Notes under the pieces: model-generated | The model's database searches: none | Seen by the model: the letters and a program-made list of their open reading frames with translations, nothing else | What the model was told of the DNA's origin: nothing | Position numbers and translations under genes: made by a program | NCBI RefSeq assembly: GCF_047824785.1 | Contig: NZ_CP181167.1 | Location: forward strand, 620,001-684,000 | Source of the DNA: Nitrobacter sp039808345 | GTDB lineage: Bacteria > Pseudomonadota > Alphaproteobacteria > Rhizobiales > Xanthobacteraceae | Length of the DNA: 64,000 bases | Reading direction: 5' to 3' | Part shown: positions 27,086 through 35,463 of the stretch, piece by piece | Layout: each line of letters starts with the position of its first letter | How positions within the stretch are numbered: the stretch's first letter is position 1

Positions 27086-29592
27086 ATGACCGTAGAATTG
27101 CCAAATGATTTTGCAAGCGCCTACCAATGGGCCGATGGCTATCGCGCGCTCGGGTTGGCGGTGATCCCCGCTGCCGGCCGCGAGAAAATCCCGCTCGGCC
27201 AGTGGAAGGAGTTCCAGACCGGGATCCCGCAGACGGTTCATGATCGCTGGTATGGCGACGGCGGTGAACACCGCGCCAACTACCGCATGGGATTCTTGTC
27301 CGGCGCTGCCTCGCTCGGCAATGGTTGGAAGCTGCTGGTCATCGATCTCGACGAGAAAGGCAGCGTCTCCGGCTCCGCCACCTGGGACAGCTGGATTGCC
27401 GAGCACGAACTCGGCTGTGATCCGGAGACCTGGCGGGCCAGAACAGGCGGCGGTGGTCAGCACATCTACTTCCGCTATCCCGATCATCATTCCGTCAGGA
27501 ATACGCAGCAGACGATCGCCGGCATCGATGTGCGCGCCGAGGGTGGGTTTGTCATTGCACCGCCGTCGCGGCACAGGAACGGCAACTCGTACACATGGCT
27601 GTTCTCGCCCTTCGAGATCGAGTTAGCCGAAGCGCCGCAATGGCTGCTGAAAAAAGTCGGAGCCTCGCAGGCCTTGCCTCTGGCGCCGACGTTGGCCTCT
27701 TCACCGGTGCTGTCGTCTTCTTCATCCCCATCGCGCACGCCGACGATGGTCAGTCATTCATCACCGCCACCACGGGCTACCGACGCCTGGGGCCGTATCA
27801 TCGATGGTCGCGACGCTTATATGCGCGATGTTGTGTGGGCGGCGATCGTCGACTGGTGTCGCGAATGCCCGATCGCCCCGTCCGAGCGCGAGACAGAGCA
27901 GAAGCTGCTGGAGGTCTACGCCATCTATGAGCGCAAGGTGCGCTCGCAGGCAGCCGACAGAACGCTGGACGACGAAGGGCGCGGTCTCTCCGCCTTCCGT
28001 GACAAGTGGGTCTACGCCATGCGGCAGTGGGACACCAAGGTCGCGGCGGCGGCGAAAGAAAAGGTCGCAGACTCGATCGTCGTCGACGATACTGCGCCGA
28101 CGGCACCGCCATCGCATTCGGACGATCCGGTCGACCTCTGGTCGAAACTGTCGCCACCTGTGCTGCCGACCGGCGTCCTGCCACGCCCCATCGAGGCATT
28201 CGCATTCGGTCAGGCTGAGCAGATGGGCGCCGATCCGGCTGGCCTTGCCATGGCAGCTCTTGCGGTGTGTGCCGCCGCCATCCCCGATCGCGTCCGGATC
28301 AAGGTGAAACGCCACGGCCACTGGTACGAGAACGCACGCCTATGGGTTGCGCTGATCGGCTCACCCAGTACCAAGAAGAGCCCGATCGTTGGACAAGCCA
28401 TGCGCCCCATCGCCCGCCTCGATGGTGGTCTGGTCCGCAAGTATCTCGCTGACAAGGCGCGCTATGACGAGATTGCCAAGGACGAGCGCAAGAGGCGGAG
28501 CGCCCGCGCCAACGCCGCCTGCGTATCGAAGACACCACCATTGAGGCCGCGCAGGAGGTGCTGGGTGATAGCCCCGATGGGGTCCTGCTGATCCAGGACG
28601 AGCTCTCCGGCTGGTTCGGCGCGATGGACAAATACAACAGCGGCGGCAGAGGTGCTGCCAAGGACCGGGCTTTCTGGCTGCAATCCTTCAATGGTGGCCA
28701 ATATGCCGTCAATCGTATCGGTCGCGGCGTCTCGCTGATCGAGAACCTGTCGGTCTCGATGCTCGGCGGCATCCAGCCTGAAGCCATCGCCGCCGTGGCG
28801 AAGGAGAGTGTCGACGACGGCCTGCTGCAGCGCCTGCTGCCGGTCGTCCTGCAGCGGGCCTCCGTCGGTAAGGATGCGCCGATCTCCAGCACCACCGAAC
28901 GCTATGAGGCGCTGGTCGAGCAGCTGACCGCCATCAGCATCACCGGCACCGCCTCGTTCGGTAGCAGCCACGACGAGACAGAATGTCTGACGCTTTATTT
29001 CTCCGACGAGGCACTGCGTGTCCGCGAGGAATTGGAAGCCAAGCATCTTGCCCTGATGGATATCGAAGGGATGAACCGGAAACTCGCCTCCCACATCGGC
29101 AAGTATGACGGCATCTTCGCACGGTTCTGCGTCGTCTGGCACTCGATCCTCAACGTCAATCGCGGCGTCATTCCGCCAGAGGTATCGGGCGATACCGCCT
29201 CGCGGGTGGCGGCGTTCCTGCACGAGTTCGTCCTGAAGCATGCCGCGGCCTTCTACGGCAACATCCTCGGCATGTCGGACGAGCAGGATGAGCTCCAAAG
29301 CACCGCCAGCTACATTCTCACCGCCAAGCCGGACGTGATGACCGTCCGGGACTGCCAGCGTGGCTCCCGCGTGATGAGAGCGATGACCCGCCAGCAGATT
29401 CAGCGGGTGATGGAGCAGCTCGAAAGCCTGGGTTGGGTCGAGCAGATCGCCCCGCCGAAGAACTCCATCACGCTCAGATGGGGGATCAATCCGCGTGTCC
29501 ATGAACTGTTTGCCAGCCGCGCTGTCGAGGAAGTGCGCCGCAAACAGGGACTGCGCGACACAGCAAACCAGGTCTTCGGGAGAAGCCAATGA
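27086..29592 (+). pseudogene. Bifunctional primase-polymerase / DUF3987 protein, frameshifted
   Basis: From ATG 27086 the first 200 residues are a Prim-Pol domain: YRALGLAVIPA, VIDLDEKG with catalytic acidic residues, TGGGGQHIYFRYP and DVRAEGGFVIAPPSRH. A DUF3987 helicase-like region begins WSKLSPPVLPTGVLP and includes LIGSPSTKKSP. After KDERK (near 28494) the frame goes wrong and stops at 28591. The -1 frame then carries RIEDTTIEAAQEVLGDSPDGVLLIQDELSGWFG to 29592. One lost A in an AAG-AAG pair would restore a protein of about 835 aa. It would prime replication of the phage. Confidence 0.8.
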
Positions 29593-29596
29593 ACAC

Positions 29597-29793
29597 TTGT
29601 CACCATTCGCGACGCTGGGCCAGGCAGCCAATTGTCACCATTCGCGACAGCCGAAATCGCCAGTTGTCACCGTTCGCGACGTGTTTTTGTCACCATTTGG
29701 CCTTGCGCGTAGAGACACAGACAAAAATTTCCGTCCTTCGGACATTGGCGCCAAGTTCATCTGTTTCGCGCGCGCGAGGCCAAATGGTGACAA
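29597..29793. repeat. Iteron-like direct repeats plus an inverted copy
   Basis: TTGTCACCATTCGCGAC occurs at 29597-29613 and 29632-29648, and with one change at 29664-29680. A fourth copy with a different end, TTGTCACCATTTGGCC (29687-29702), is matched exactly in reverse complement at 29778-29793 (GGCCAAATGGTGACAA). The spacings are 35, 32 and 23 bp. The array lies just after the primase gene and before a new promoter/RBS region, so it may be a replication origin (iterons) or a multi-site operator. Confidence 0.75.
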
Positions 29794-29816
29794 CTCGCTC
29801 AAGGGGAGAACTCACC

Positions 29817-30281
29817 ATGGCCTATGACTTCGACACCGCCAAGCTGGCGGCGAGGTCCAAATCGGGCATCGGCGTCGACATGATGGCAGGGCTCCGCAAG
29901 CTCGATGCGGTGGCGCGCGACATGGAGCGCAAACGGGGATCGTGCCGGCTGCCGGCCCTGGTTCCCGACGATCTGGAAAAGCGGTTCTATTCGCAGCACA
30001 TGAAAGTCTCGATGGCGCTGCGCGAGGGCGGCAACCAGGACGCGCTCCACGAGATCGAACGTATGGTCACCGCATGGCGTTTTCTCGATCGCGAGGCAGA
30101 ACGGCTCGGGGCCCAGCCCATCGATCCAGCGATGTGGGCGGTGGCGCTCTTCGACAGAACCGTGGTTGCGATCGTTCGCTATGCCGACAGTCATGGCGAT
30201 CAAACAGCAATAACCCGGCGTCAAGGTGGCACCAGTGACCACGATCGCGACGGATACGTACTGGTGGGAGAGCGCCGATGA
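29817..30281 (+). CDS. Conserved prophage protein, 154 aa
   Basis: ATG 29817, preceded by AAGGGGAG. It is helical (VDMMAGLRKLDAVARDMERKRGSCRLPALVPDDLEKRFYSQHMKVSMALREGG). The upstream open frame passes through the repeat array and is not coding. It overlaps the DUF6362 gene start by 4 bp. The function is unknown. Confidence 0.6.
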   Translation: MAYDFDTAKLAARSKSGIGVDMMAGLRKLDAVARDMERKRGSCRLPALVPDDLEKRFYSQHMKVSMALREGGNQDALHEIERMVTAWRFLDREAERLGAQPIDPAMWAVALFDRTVVAIVRYADSHGDQTAITRRQGGTSDHDRDGYVLVGERR

Positions 30282-30823
30282 ACGACCGACTTGAGCATGT
30301 CGACAGCAATCAGACGTATACGATGACCGGTCCGGCCTGGACGCTAAAGCTGGTCGAGGAGCGTCTTGCCGAGGCGGCTGCGGTGCTGCAGCGATTGCCC
30401 GAACCACGACGGCAGGGGTACTTCAACACTTGGCCTGACTATTTGCACGAGTTTGCGGATCTGGTCAGCCAGGAGCCGAAGCCGATGCGACTGTTGCCGT
30501 CACCGGCTGCGATCAGCCGCATGGAAGAAACGCTCACCTGGACCATCGGTCTCGACTCGACCGACGGCAGGATCGTCTGGATGCGCGCCCACAACGCGCC
30601 GTGGAAAGTGATCTGCTGGAAAGTTGGTTTGCAACGCTCTGCCGCCAATGAGCGCTGGCTCTACGCGCTCTGCATCATCGCCATGAGGCTCAATCGGCAG
30701 CCGGTGCCTAAGAACCACTCGCGGCGCTATGTCATCGGACGGATGCGGGATGTTTTTGCGGCGGACAAGTGGGGCTGTCATCCCGGAACAGATACCATCG
30801 CTACGGCATTACTTTCGAAATAA
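30278..30823 (+). CDS. DUF6362 family phage protein
   Basis: This 181-aa protein contains WTLKLVEERLAEAAAVLQRLPE, QGYFNTWP and SPAAISRMEETLTWTIGLDSTDGRIVWMRAHNAPWKVICWKVG, the DUF6362 pattern. The second half looks like an HTH related to phage terminase-small or sigma region 4 folds. It is recurrent in rhizobial prophages between the primase and terminase genes. It is probably DNA-binding. Confidence 0.75.
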   Translation: MNDRLEHVDSNQTYTMTGPAWTLKLVEERLAEAAAVLQRLPEPRRQGYFNTWPDYLHEFADLVSQEPKPMRLLPSPAAISRMEETLTWTIGLDSTDGRIVWMRAHNAPWKVICWKVGLQRSAANERWLYALCIIAMRLNRQPVPKNHSRRYVIGRMRDVFAADKWGCHPGTDTIATALLSK

Positions 30824-30833
30824 GGAGATCGAT

Positions 30834-31043
30834 GTGTCGAAGTTTTCTATTGGTGATCACGTGAGCTGGAATTCTGAGGCTGGTCGGGTGAGCGGCAAGA
30901 TTGTCACAGTTCATCATGCGGATTTTGACTACAAGGGGCACCGGCACCGCGCCTCGAAGGATGACCCGCAATATGAAATCAAAAGCGACAAGACTGATCA
31001 TATCGCCGCTCACAAGGAAGCTGCGCTGACAAAGATAAATTGA
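30834..31043 (+). CDS. DUF2945 (TUDOR-like) small protein
   Basis: This 69-aa protein starts at GTG 30834 with AAGGAG 5 nt upstream. FSIGDHVSWNSEAGRVSGKIVTVH...HRASKDDPQYEIKSDKTDHIAAHKEAAL is the DUF2945/HVA1 TUDOR-type domain. It often occurs beside DUF488, as here (next gene, stop/start overlap). The function is unknown. Confidence 0.85.
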   Translation: MSKFSIGDHVSWNSEAGRVSGKIVTVHHADFDYKGHRHRASKDDPQYEIKSDKTDHIAAHKEAALTKIN

Positions 31044-31585
31044 TGGCAGCACAGTTCACCACCATTGGTCATTCCAACCGCAGTCTCGACGAATTTTTAG
31101 ACATGCTGCGCGAGGCGCGTGTCGATCTGCTGATCGATGTCCGAACATTCCCACGGTCGCGGAGCAATCCCGTCTTCAACATCGATCGGCTGCCGGCTGA
31201 CCTTGAACAAGTTCAGATCGGATATCGGCATTGTCCCGCGCTGGGCGGTCGACGGTCGAAACAGTCCGGCGTTGATGAACAGCTCAATGCGATGTGGCGG
31301 GTTCAGAGCTTCCACAACTACGCCGACTATGCCTTGGGCGATCAGTTTGGCGCGGCGTTCGATGAGCTCGTTCGTCTTGGTCAGAACCAGCGACTTGCCT
31401 TGATGTGCGCGGAAGCGGTTTGGTGGCGGTGTCATCGCAGAATCATCACTGACTACCTGCTTTTGAACGGTCACGCCGTCGATCATCTGATGGCGCCCGG
31501 GCATATCGATCACGCCACGCCAACGCCGCGCGCACAAAGAGCCGATCATGGAAAAGTGCTCTATCCCGCCGACGGATCCGACTGA
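31043..31585 (+). CDS. DUF488 family protein
   Basis: This 180-aa protein has TTIGHSNRSLDEFLDMLRE, LLIDVRTFPRSRSNPVFN, GYRHCPALGG and the conserved Cys/Glu/His block LALMCAEAVWWRCHRRIITDYL, all DUF488 hallmarks. The usual CAE-x-x-xxCHR motif is present as CAEAVWWRCHR, which suggests an enzyme or metal site. It overlaps the DUF2945 stop (TGATG). It may be cargo within the prophage. Confidence 0.9.
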   Translation: MAAQFTTIGHSNRSLDEFLDMLREARVDLLIDVRTFPRSRSNPVFNIDRLPADLEQVQIGYRHCPALGGRRSKQSGVDEQLNAMWRVQSFHNYADYALGDQFGAAFDELVRLGQNQRLALMCAEAVWWRCHRRIITDYLLLNGHAVDHLMAPGHIDHATPTPRAQRADHGKVLYPADGSD

Positions 31586-31799
31586 CGGCGCGGCTTCGCA
31601 TGAACGCCATCATGGCTGGTAGCACTTCGTAGCCACACGAAGAATGTCCGCCGGACAGTTTTCGAACGGACAGAACCGGTTTGTTTGAGGTAGATTCTGA
31701 ATATGCTCGGGAGACTATCGCCTGCGACGGAGATGATCCATCGCAGGCGTTGTCGTTTCCGGCACCGTCAACATCACCTGCACCGTTGAGACCAGCACC
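31586..31799. other. Hairpin-rich intergenic region
   Basis: No gene is seen. Three dyads occur: CTTCGT/ACGAAG (31625-31642), TGTCCG/CGGACA (31645-31657, followed by GTTTT) and CGCCTGCGA/TCGCAGGCG (31730-31750). They may terminate the early operon and regulate the late one. Confidence 0.4.
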
Positions 31800-32144
31800 A
31801 TGCCCGTTCGCCCACCGCTCCATCGCCCGGTCGGACGGCGCGAGAAGCGTGAGCGCGACCATGACTATGATCGCACCCGCGATCCGGTGTCGCGCGCGCT
31901 CTACCACTCCAAGCGCTGGCGAACCGAACGCGAGGCCTTCCTCCACGAGCATCCGCTGTGCATGGAATGCCAGCACCATGACGTGATCCGCCCGGCCAGC
32001 GTCGTGGACCACATCGATCCACATCGTGGTGACGAGACGGTGTTCTGGGATCGCAATCGCTGGCAGGCGCTGTGCGCATCGTGCCACGGCAGGAAGACGG
32101 CGGTGCAGGACGGCGGCTTCGGCAATGCGCGGCGCTGCTCATAG
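31800..32144 (+). CDS. HNH endonuclease (phage packaging type)
   Basis: This 114-aa protein contains HPLCMECQHH and LCASCHGRK, two Cys pairs of a treble-clef zinc site, around the HNH motif VVDHIDPHRGD...WDRNRWQALC. Small HNH proteins upstream of the terminase are common in HK97-type phages and are needed for cos/pac cleavage in some. ATG 31800. It is probably the start of the packaging region. Confidence 0.9.
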   Translation: MPVRPPLHRPVGRREKRERDHDYDRTRDPVSRALYHSKRWRTEREAFLHEHPLCMECQHHDVIRPASVVDHIDPHRGDETVFWDRNRWQALCASCHGRKTAVQDGGFGNARRCS

Positions 32145-32270
32145 GCCCCCGGGGAGGTCAAATCTCTAGAGCCTCAACGCGCAGGTCCGCGCGCCACCAA
32201 ACGCGCATCCGTGGCCAAAATGGCGACGGGGGGTGCGCAATCAGAATGTTGATTTTGTTGGACACGAAAA

Positions 32271-33650
32271 ATGGAAATGGCTGTTCCTGCCACCATCGAG
32301 GCCGCCCACGGCGACCGCCGACTTGCCGTCGAATACCGGCCGCTCGATGAGCTGGTGCCCTATGCCCGCAACGCCCGCACGCATTCGGATGCGCAGGTTG
32401 CTGAGATCGCCGGCTCGATCCGCGCGTTCGGTTTCACCAATCCGGTGCTGATTGCCGAGGACGGCACGTTGATCGCCGGCCACGGCAGGGTGCTGGCAGC
32501 GCGCAAGCTCGGCATGGAAACCGTGCCGACCATCGTGCTGTCGGGTCTTTCGGCAACCCAGCGCCGAGCGCTGGTGCTGGCCGACAACCGCATCGCCATG
32601 AATGCCGGCTGGGACGAGGAATTGCTCGGGCTCGAACTGTCCGACCTGCAGGAGGCCGGCTTTGATCTCGGATTCACGGGCTTCGGTGACGACGAGCTGC
32701 AGAACCTGCTTTACGGCAACCGCGACGAACAGGACGGCCTGACTGAAGACGACGCCATTCCGGAGGTGCCGGTAACGCCGGTCTCGCGGCGCGGCGATCT
32801 GTGGCTGCTGGGTGATCACCGGCTGCTGTGCGGCGACTCCACCGACGGTGCCGACGTCACTCGCCTGATGGCGGGTGAGCGGGCGGCATTGTTCGCGACC
32901 GATCCGCCCTATCTCGTTGATTATGACGGAACCAACCATCCGACGAAGAAGACCGCCTCGGCGCGGGCGAAGAAAATCGCCAACAAGGACTGGGGCGACG
33001 ATTATATCGAGCAGCCGCACTGGGATGATTCCAGCCAGGGTCCGCAATTCTACGAGGCCTTCTGCAAGGTGGCGATCGAGCATGCCATTGCCGAGGACGT
33101 CGCCTGGTACTGCTGGCACGCCTCGCGCCGCCAGCGCATGCTGGAAACGGTCTGGGATCAGTTCGATGTGCTGCATCACCAGCAGATCATCTGGGCCAAG
33201 TCGCGCCCGGTGCTGACGCGCTCGGTGATGCTGTGGGCGCATGAGCCCTGCCTGTTCGGCTGGCGCCGGGGCAGGAAGCCCCGCATCAACCGCGAGGGCT
33301 TTGACAGCTGGCCGACCACGGTGTGGAACATTCCGTCCTCGGAAATCGAAACCCGCGAGCATCCGACTTCGAAGCCGGTGCGCGTGTTCACGCTGCCGAT
33401 GCAACTGCACACCCGTCCGGGCGACATCTGCTACGAGCCGTTCTCGGGCTCCGGCTCGCAGCTGATTGCCGGTGAGAAGACCGGCCGCAAGGTTTACGGT
33501 CTCGAATTGTCGGAGGCCTTCTGTGACGTGGTCATCCGGCGCTGGCAGGCCTTCACCGGCAAGGCGGCAACGCGGGATGGCGACGGCCGCAGCTTCGACG
33601 AGATCGCCGCCGAGCGCGTGCCCGATACCGGGGATGCCGCAGCGGCATGA
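32271..33650 (+). CDS. ParB-domain / DNA methyltransferase fusion
   Basis: This 459-aa protein has an N-terminal ParB/Srx-like domain (RPLDELVPYARNARTHSDAQVAEIAGSIRAFGF, LIAGHGRVLAARKLG, residues about 20-95). A methyltransferase follows, with DPPY (ATDPPYLVDYDG, about 205-216), a class-beta order and the SAM motif CYEPFSGSGSQLIAGEKTGRKVYGLEL near 385-410. It probably methylates adenine N6 or cytosine N4 in phage DNA, protecting it from host restriction. An alternative ATG lies at 32277. Confidence 0.92.
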   Translation: MEMAVPATIEAAHGDRRLAVEYRPLDELVPYARNARTHSDAQVAEIAGSIRAFGFTNPVLIAEDGTLIAGHGRVLAARKLGMETVPTIVLSGLSATQRRALVLADNRIAMNAGWDEELLGLELSDLQEAGFDLGFTGFGDDELQNLLYGNRDEQDGLTEDDAIPEVPVTPVSRRGDLWLLGDHRLLCGDSTDGADVTRLMAGERAALFATDPPYLVDYDGTNHPTKKTASARAKKIANKDWGDDYIEQPHWDDSSQGPQFYEAFCKVAIEHAIAEDVAWYCWHASRRQRMLETVWDQFDVLHHQQIIWAKSRPVLTRSVMLWAHEPCLFGWRRGRKPRINREGFDSWPTTVWNIPSSEIETREHPTSKPVRVFTLPMQLHTRPGDICYEPFSGSGSQLIAGEKTGRKVYGLELSEAFCDVVIRRWQAFTGKAATRDGDGRSFDEIAAERVPDTGDAAAA

Positions 33651-33904
33651 AACAGTCGCGCACCATGTCGCTGGTGGAATCGCTCACCAATGTTGCCGTC
33701 GGCTATGGGATTGCGGTGATCGCGCAGATCCTGGTGTTTCCGCTGTTCGGATTGTCGACCACGCTGGCCAACAACATGGCCATGGGTGCCATCTTCACCG
33801 TGGTGTCGATCGCGCGCAGCTTTACATTGCGGCGGGTGTCCGAGGCCATCCGGATGCGGAGCGCCAACGAGGCAACCGCCGCCCCATCGGGGCGACGGCC
33901 GTGA
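33647..33904 (+). CDS. DUF7220-like small membrane protein
   Basis: This 85-aa protein has two hydrophobic stretches (VESLTNVAVGYGIAVIAQILVFPLFGL and NMAMGAIFTVVSIARSFTLRR). It overlaps the methyltransferase stop by 4 bp. It is typical of small membrane proteins that follow the ParB-methyltransferase gene in rhizobial prophages. The function is unknown; superinfection exclusion or holin-like roles are only possibilities. Confidence 0.7.
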   Translation: MKQSRTMSLVESLTNVAVGYGIAVIAQILVFPLFGLSTTLANNMAMGAIFTVVSIARSFTLRRVSEAIRMRSANEATAAPSGRRP

Positions 33905-33923
33905 CAGAATGAGAGCTGCGACG

Positions 33924-34553
33924 TCAGGCTGCGGGCAACCGGTAGACCCGCCCGCGCCCTTCGACCTTCTCGCTGGTGACGATGAGCTCGAGCTTCTTTT
34001 TGAGCGCACCCGCCATGGCACCACGCACGGTGTGCGGTTGCCAGCCGGTGGCGGCGGCGATCTCGGCAATGGTTGCACCATCCTTTGCGCGCAGCATCGC
34101 GATCAGTGTCGCCTGCTTGGTTCCTTCGCGTGGCGTACGTTGTGCACGCAATGTTGCGCCAGCGGGCGCGGTGGGCGCGGTATCACTCGAAGTGGCGTCG
34201 TTGTCTGCACCGCCCGCCGAAGCGCCCGTGTCGGCGCCTGTGGCTGAGCGCTGCGCATCCGGTTCGGGTGCCTCGTCAGGTGCAATGCCAATAGCGGCGA
34301 GACCCGCATCGGTGATGATCAGCGTGGTGCCATGGCCATCGCCGGTCTCGCGCCAAACCCGGTCGCTGAGTTGCGGCTGCAAGGCGATGCGGCGCGCTTC
34401 GACCTCTTCGATGAGGCCTTTTGCAATCATGGTGTCGACCACCTTGGTAGCGGCTCCGCCCTTCAGCCTGGCTGGCAATGGCAGGACGATCCGATCGTCG
34501 CGCTGGGCGGCGGCGCTGAGAATGATTGCTTGCGTGTCGGAAAGCTTGGTCAT
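33924..34553 (-). CDS. DUF3489 protein
   Basis: This 209-aa protein starts at ATG 34553. The N-terminal winged-helix region (LSDTQAIILSAAAQRDDRIVLPLPARLKGGAATKVVDTMIAKGLIEEV) is joined by an Ala/Asp/Thr-rich linker to the C-terminal DUF3489 domain (GTKQATLIAMLRAKDGATIAEIAAATGWQPHTVRGAMAGALKKKL). It probably binds DNA. It is on the opposite strand to the head genes, so it has its own promoter and could regulate lysogeny. Confidence 0.85.
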   Translation of the reverse strand: MTKLSDTQAIILSAAAQRDDRIVLPLPARLKGGAATKVVDTMIAKGLIEEVEARRIALQPQLSDRVWRETGDGHGTTLIITDAGLAAIGIAPDEAPEPDAQRSATGADTGASAGGADNDATSSDTAPTAPAGATLRAQRTPREGTKQATLIAMLRAKDGATIAEIAAATGWQPHTVRGAMAGALKKKLELIVTSEKVEGRGRVYRLPAA

Positions 34554-34645
34554 GGGTGGTCTCCCGTATCGGGGTGCGCAGGATGCGAACCCTTCTACGA
34601 GGCCGAGCCCGCCAGTCGGCGGGCGGGACCCGGAAAAGGGATGGG

Positions 34646-34864
34646 CTATTCGACGTGCTCGCCTTCGCTGAAGGCGCTGTCGCTGATCTCGCGCAGCTTC
34701 GCGCGGGTGCGTTCGAGCGTTCCGACATGGCCCCAATGGATCTCGTCGGGGTTGGTATTGAAGTGGTCGTCGCTCAGCGCCGTGAGGCGCTCGAGGATCG
34801 CGTCGATCTCGAATTTGGCTGCGAGGAATGCATCGATGGCTTTGGCATTGCTGACGTTCGTCAT
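34646..34864 (-). CDS. Small conserved prophage protein, 72 aa
   Basis: ATG 34864 with GGAAGGAC upstream. The protein is helical (AKAIDAFLAAKFEIDAILERLTALSDDHFN...GTLERTRAKLREISDSAF), a two-helix pattern. It is upstream of and co-directional with the DUF3489 gene, with 92 bp between. The function is unknown. Confidence 0.55.
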   Translation of the reverse strand: MTNVSNAKAIDAFLAAKFEIDAILERLTALSDDHFNTNPDEIHWGHVGTLERTRAKLREISDSAFSEGEHVE

Positions 34865-34992
34865 GGCGTGGTCCTTCCTGTTCGCCCTGACACTCATGCT
34901 CTGAACGGGGAGGACATCAACGCCCAAGTGGATCATTTGATTGCTTGTTTGACGTCGGCGCGGAAATCGCGCTGACTGCAGGAGAAACCGAT

Positions 34993-35463
34993 ATGGCCGG
35001 CCGCAAGCCGCTGCCGACCCATCTGAAACTGGTCAAGGGCACGGCCCGTCCGCACCGCCTGAACAAGGCCGAGCCGAAGCCGGTGGTAGCAACGCCAGAA
35101 CCGCCCGACCACCTTGATGATGAAGCTCGCGCGAAGTTCACCGCGATGGCGGAACTGCTTGCCCGACATGGCGTGATGACCGAGCTCGATACCGGCGCGC
35201 TCGCCCGCTACGTCATTATCTGGCGGCGCTGGCTGGAGGCGGAAGCTGAAGTGAAACGCCGTGGGCCGGTGGTGAAGACGTCGAACGACAACATCATCCA
35301 GAACCCGTTCCTGGCGGTGGCCAACAAGTGCCTGGCGCAAATGGCGCAGATCGAGGCCGAGTTCGGGCTGACGCCGTCGAGCCGCTCGCGCATCCGCATG
35401 GCGGAGCCGGCTGAGACCAGTGATCCATTCGAGGAATTTTTGACCCGTGGTAGAAAAGCGTAA
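34993..35463 (+). CDS. Phage terminase small subunit, P27 family
   Basis: This 156-aa protein starts at ATG 34993 (CAGGAG upstream). The start MAGRKPLPTHLKLVKGTARPHR is the P27-family signature, followed by LARYVIIWRRWLEAEAEVKRRGPVV and NPFLAVANKCLAQMAQIEAEFGLTPSSRSRI. It recognises phage DNA ends for packaging. It overlaps the large-subunit gene by 17 bp. Confidence 0.95.
   Translation: MAGRKPLPTHLKLVKGTARPHRLNKAEPKPVVATPEPPDHLDDEARAKFTAMAELLARHGVMTELDTGALARYVIIWRRWLEAEAEVKRRGPVVKTSNDNIIQNPFLAVANKCLAQMAQIEAEFGLTPSSRSRIRMAEPAETSDPFEEFLTRGRKA

Noticed and set aside
26640..27086. 148-residue frame overlapping the 97-aa gene and the primase start
   Set aside because: The first half is a shadow of the gene at 26507. 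Only the final part might be coding, and it is noted under the entry at 26803.
32241..33410. Long open frame antisense to the ParB-methyltransferase gene
   Set aside because: High-GC shadow: it lies wholly opposite a gene with clear catalytic motifs, and its composition (Arg, Gly, His, Gln) has no domain.
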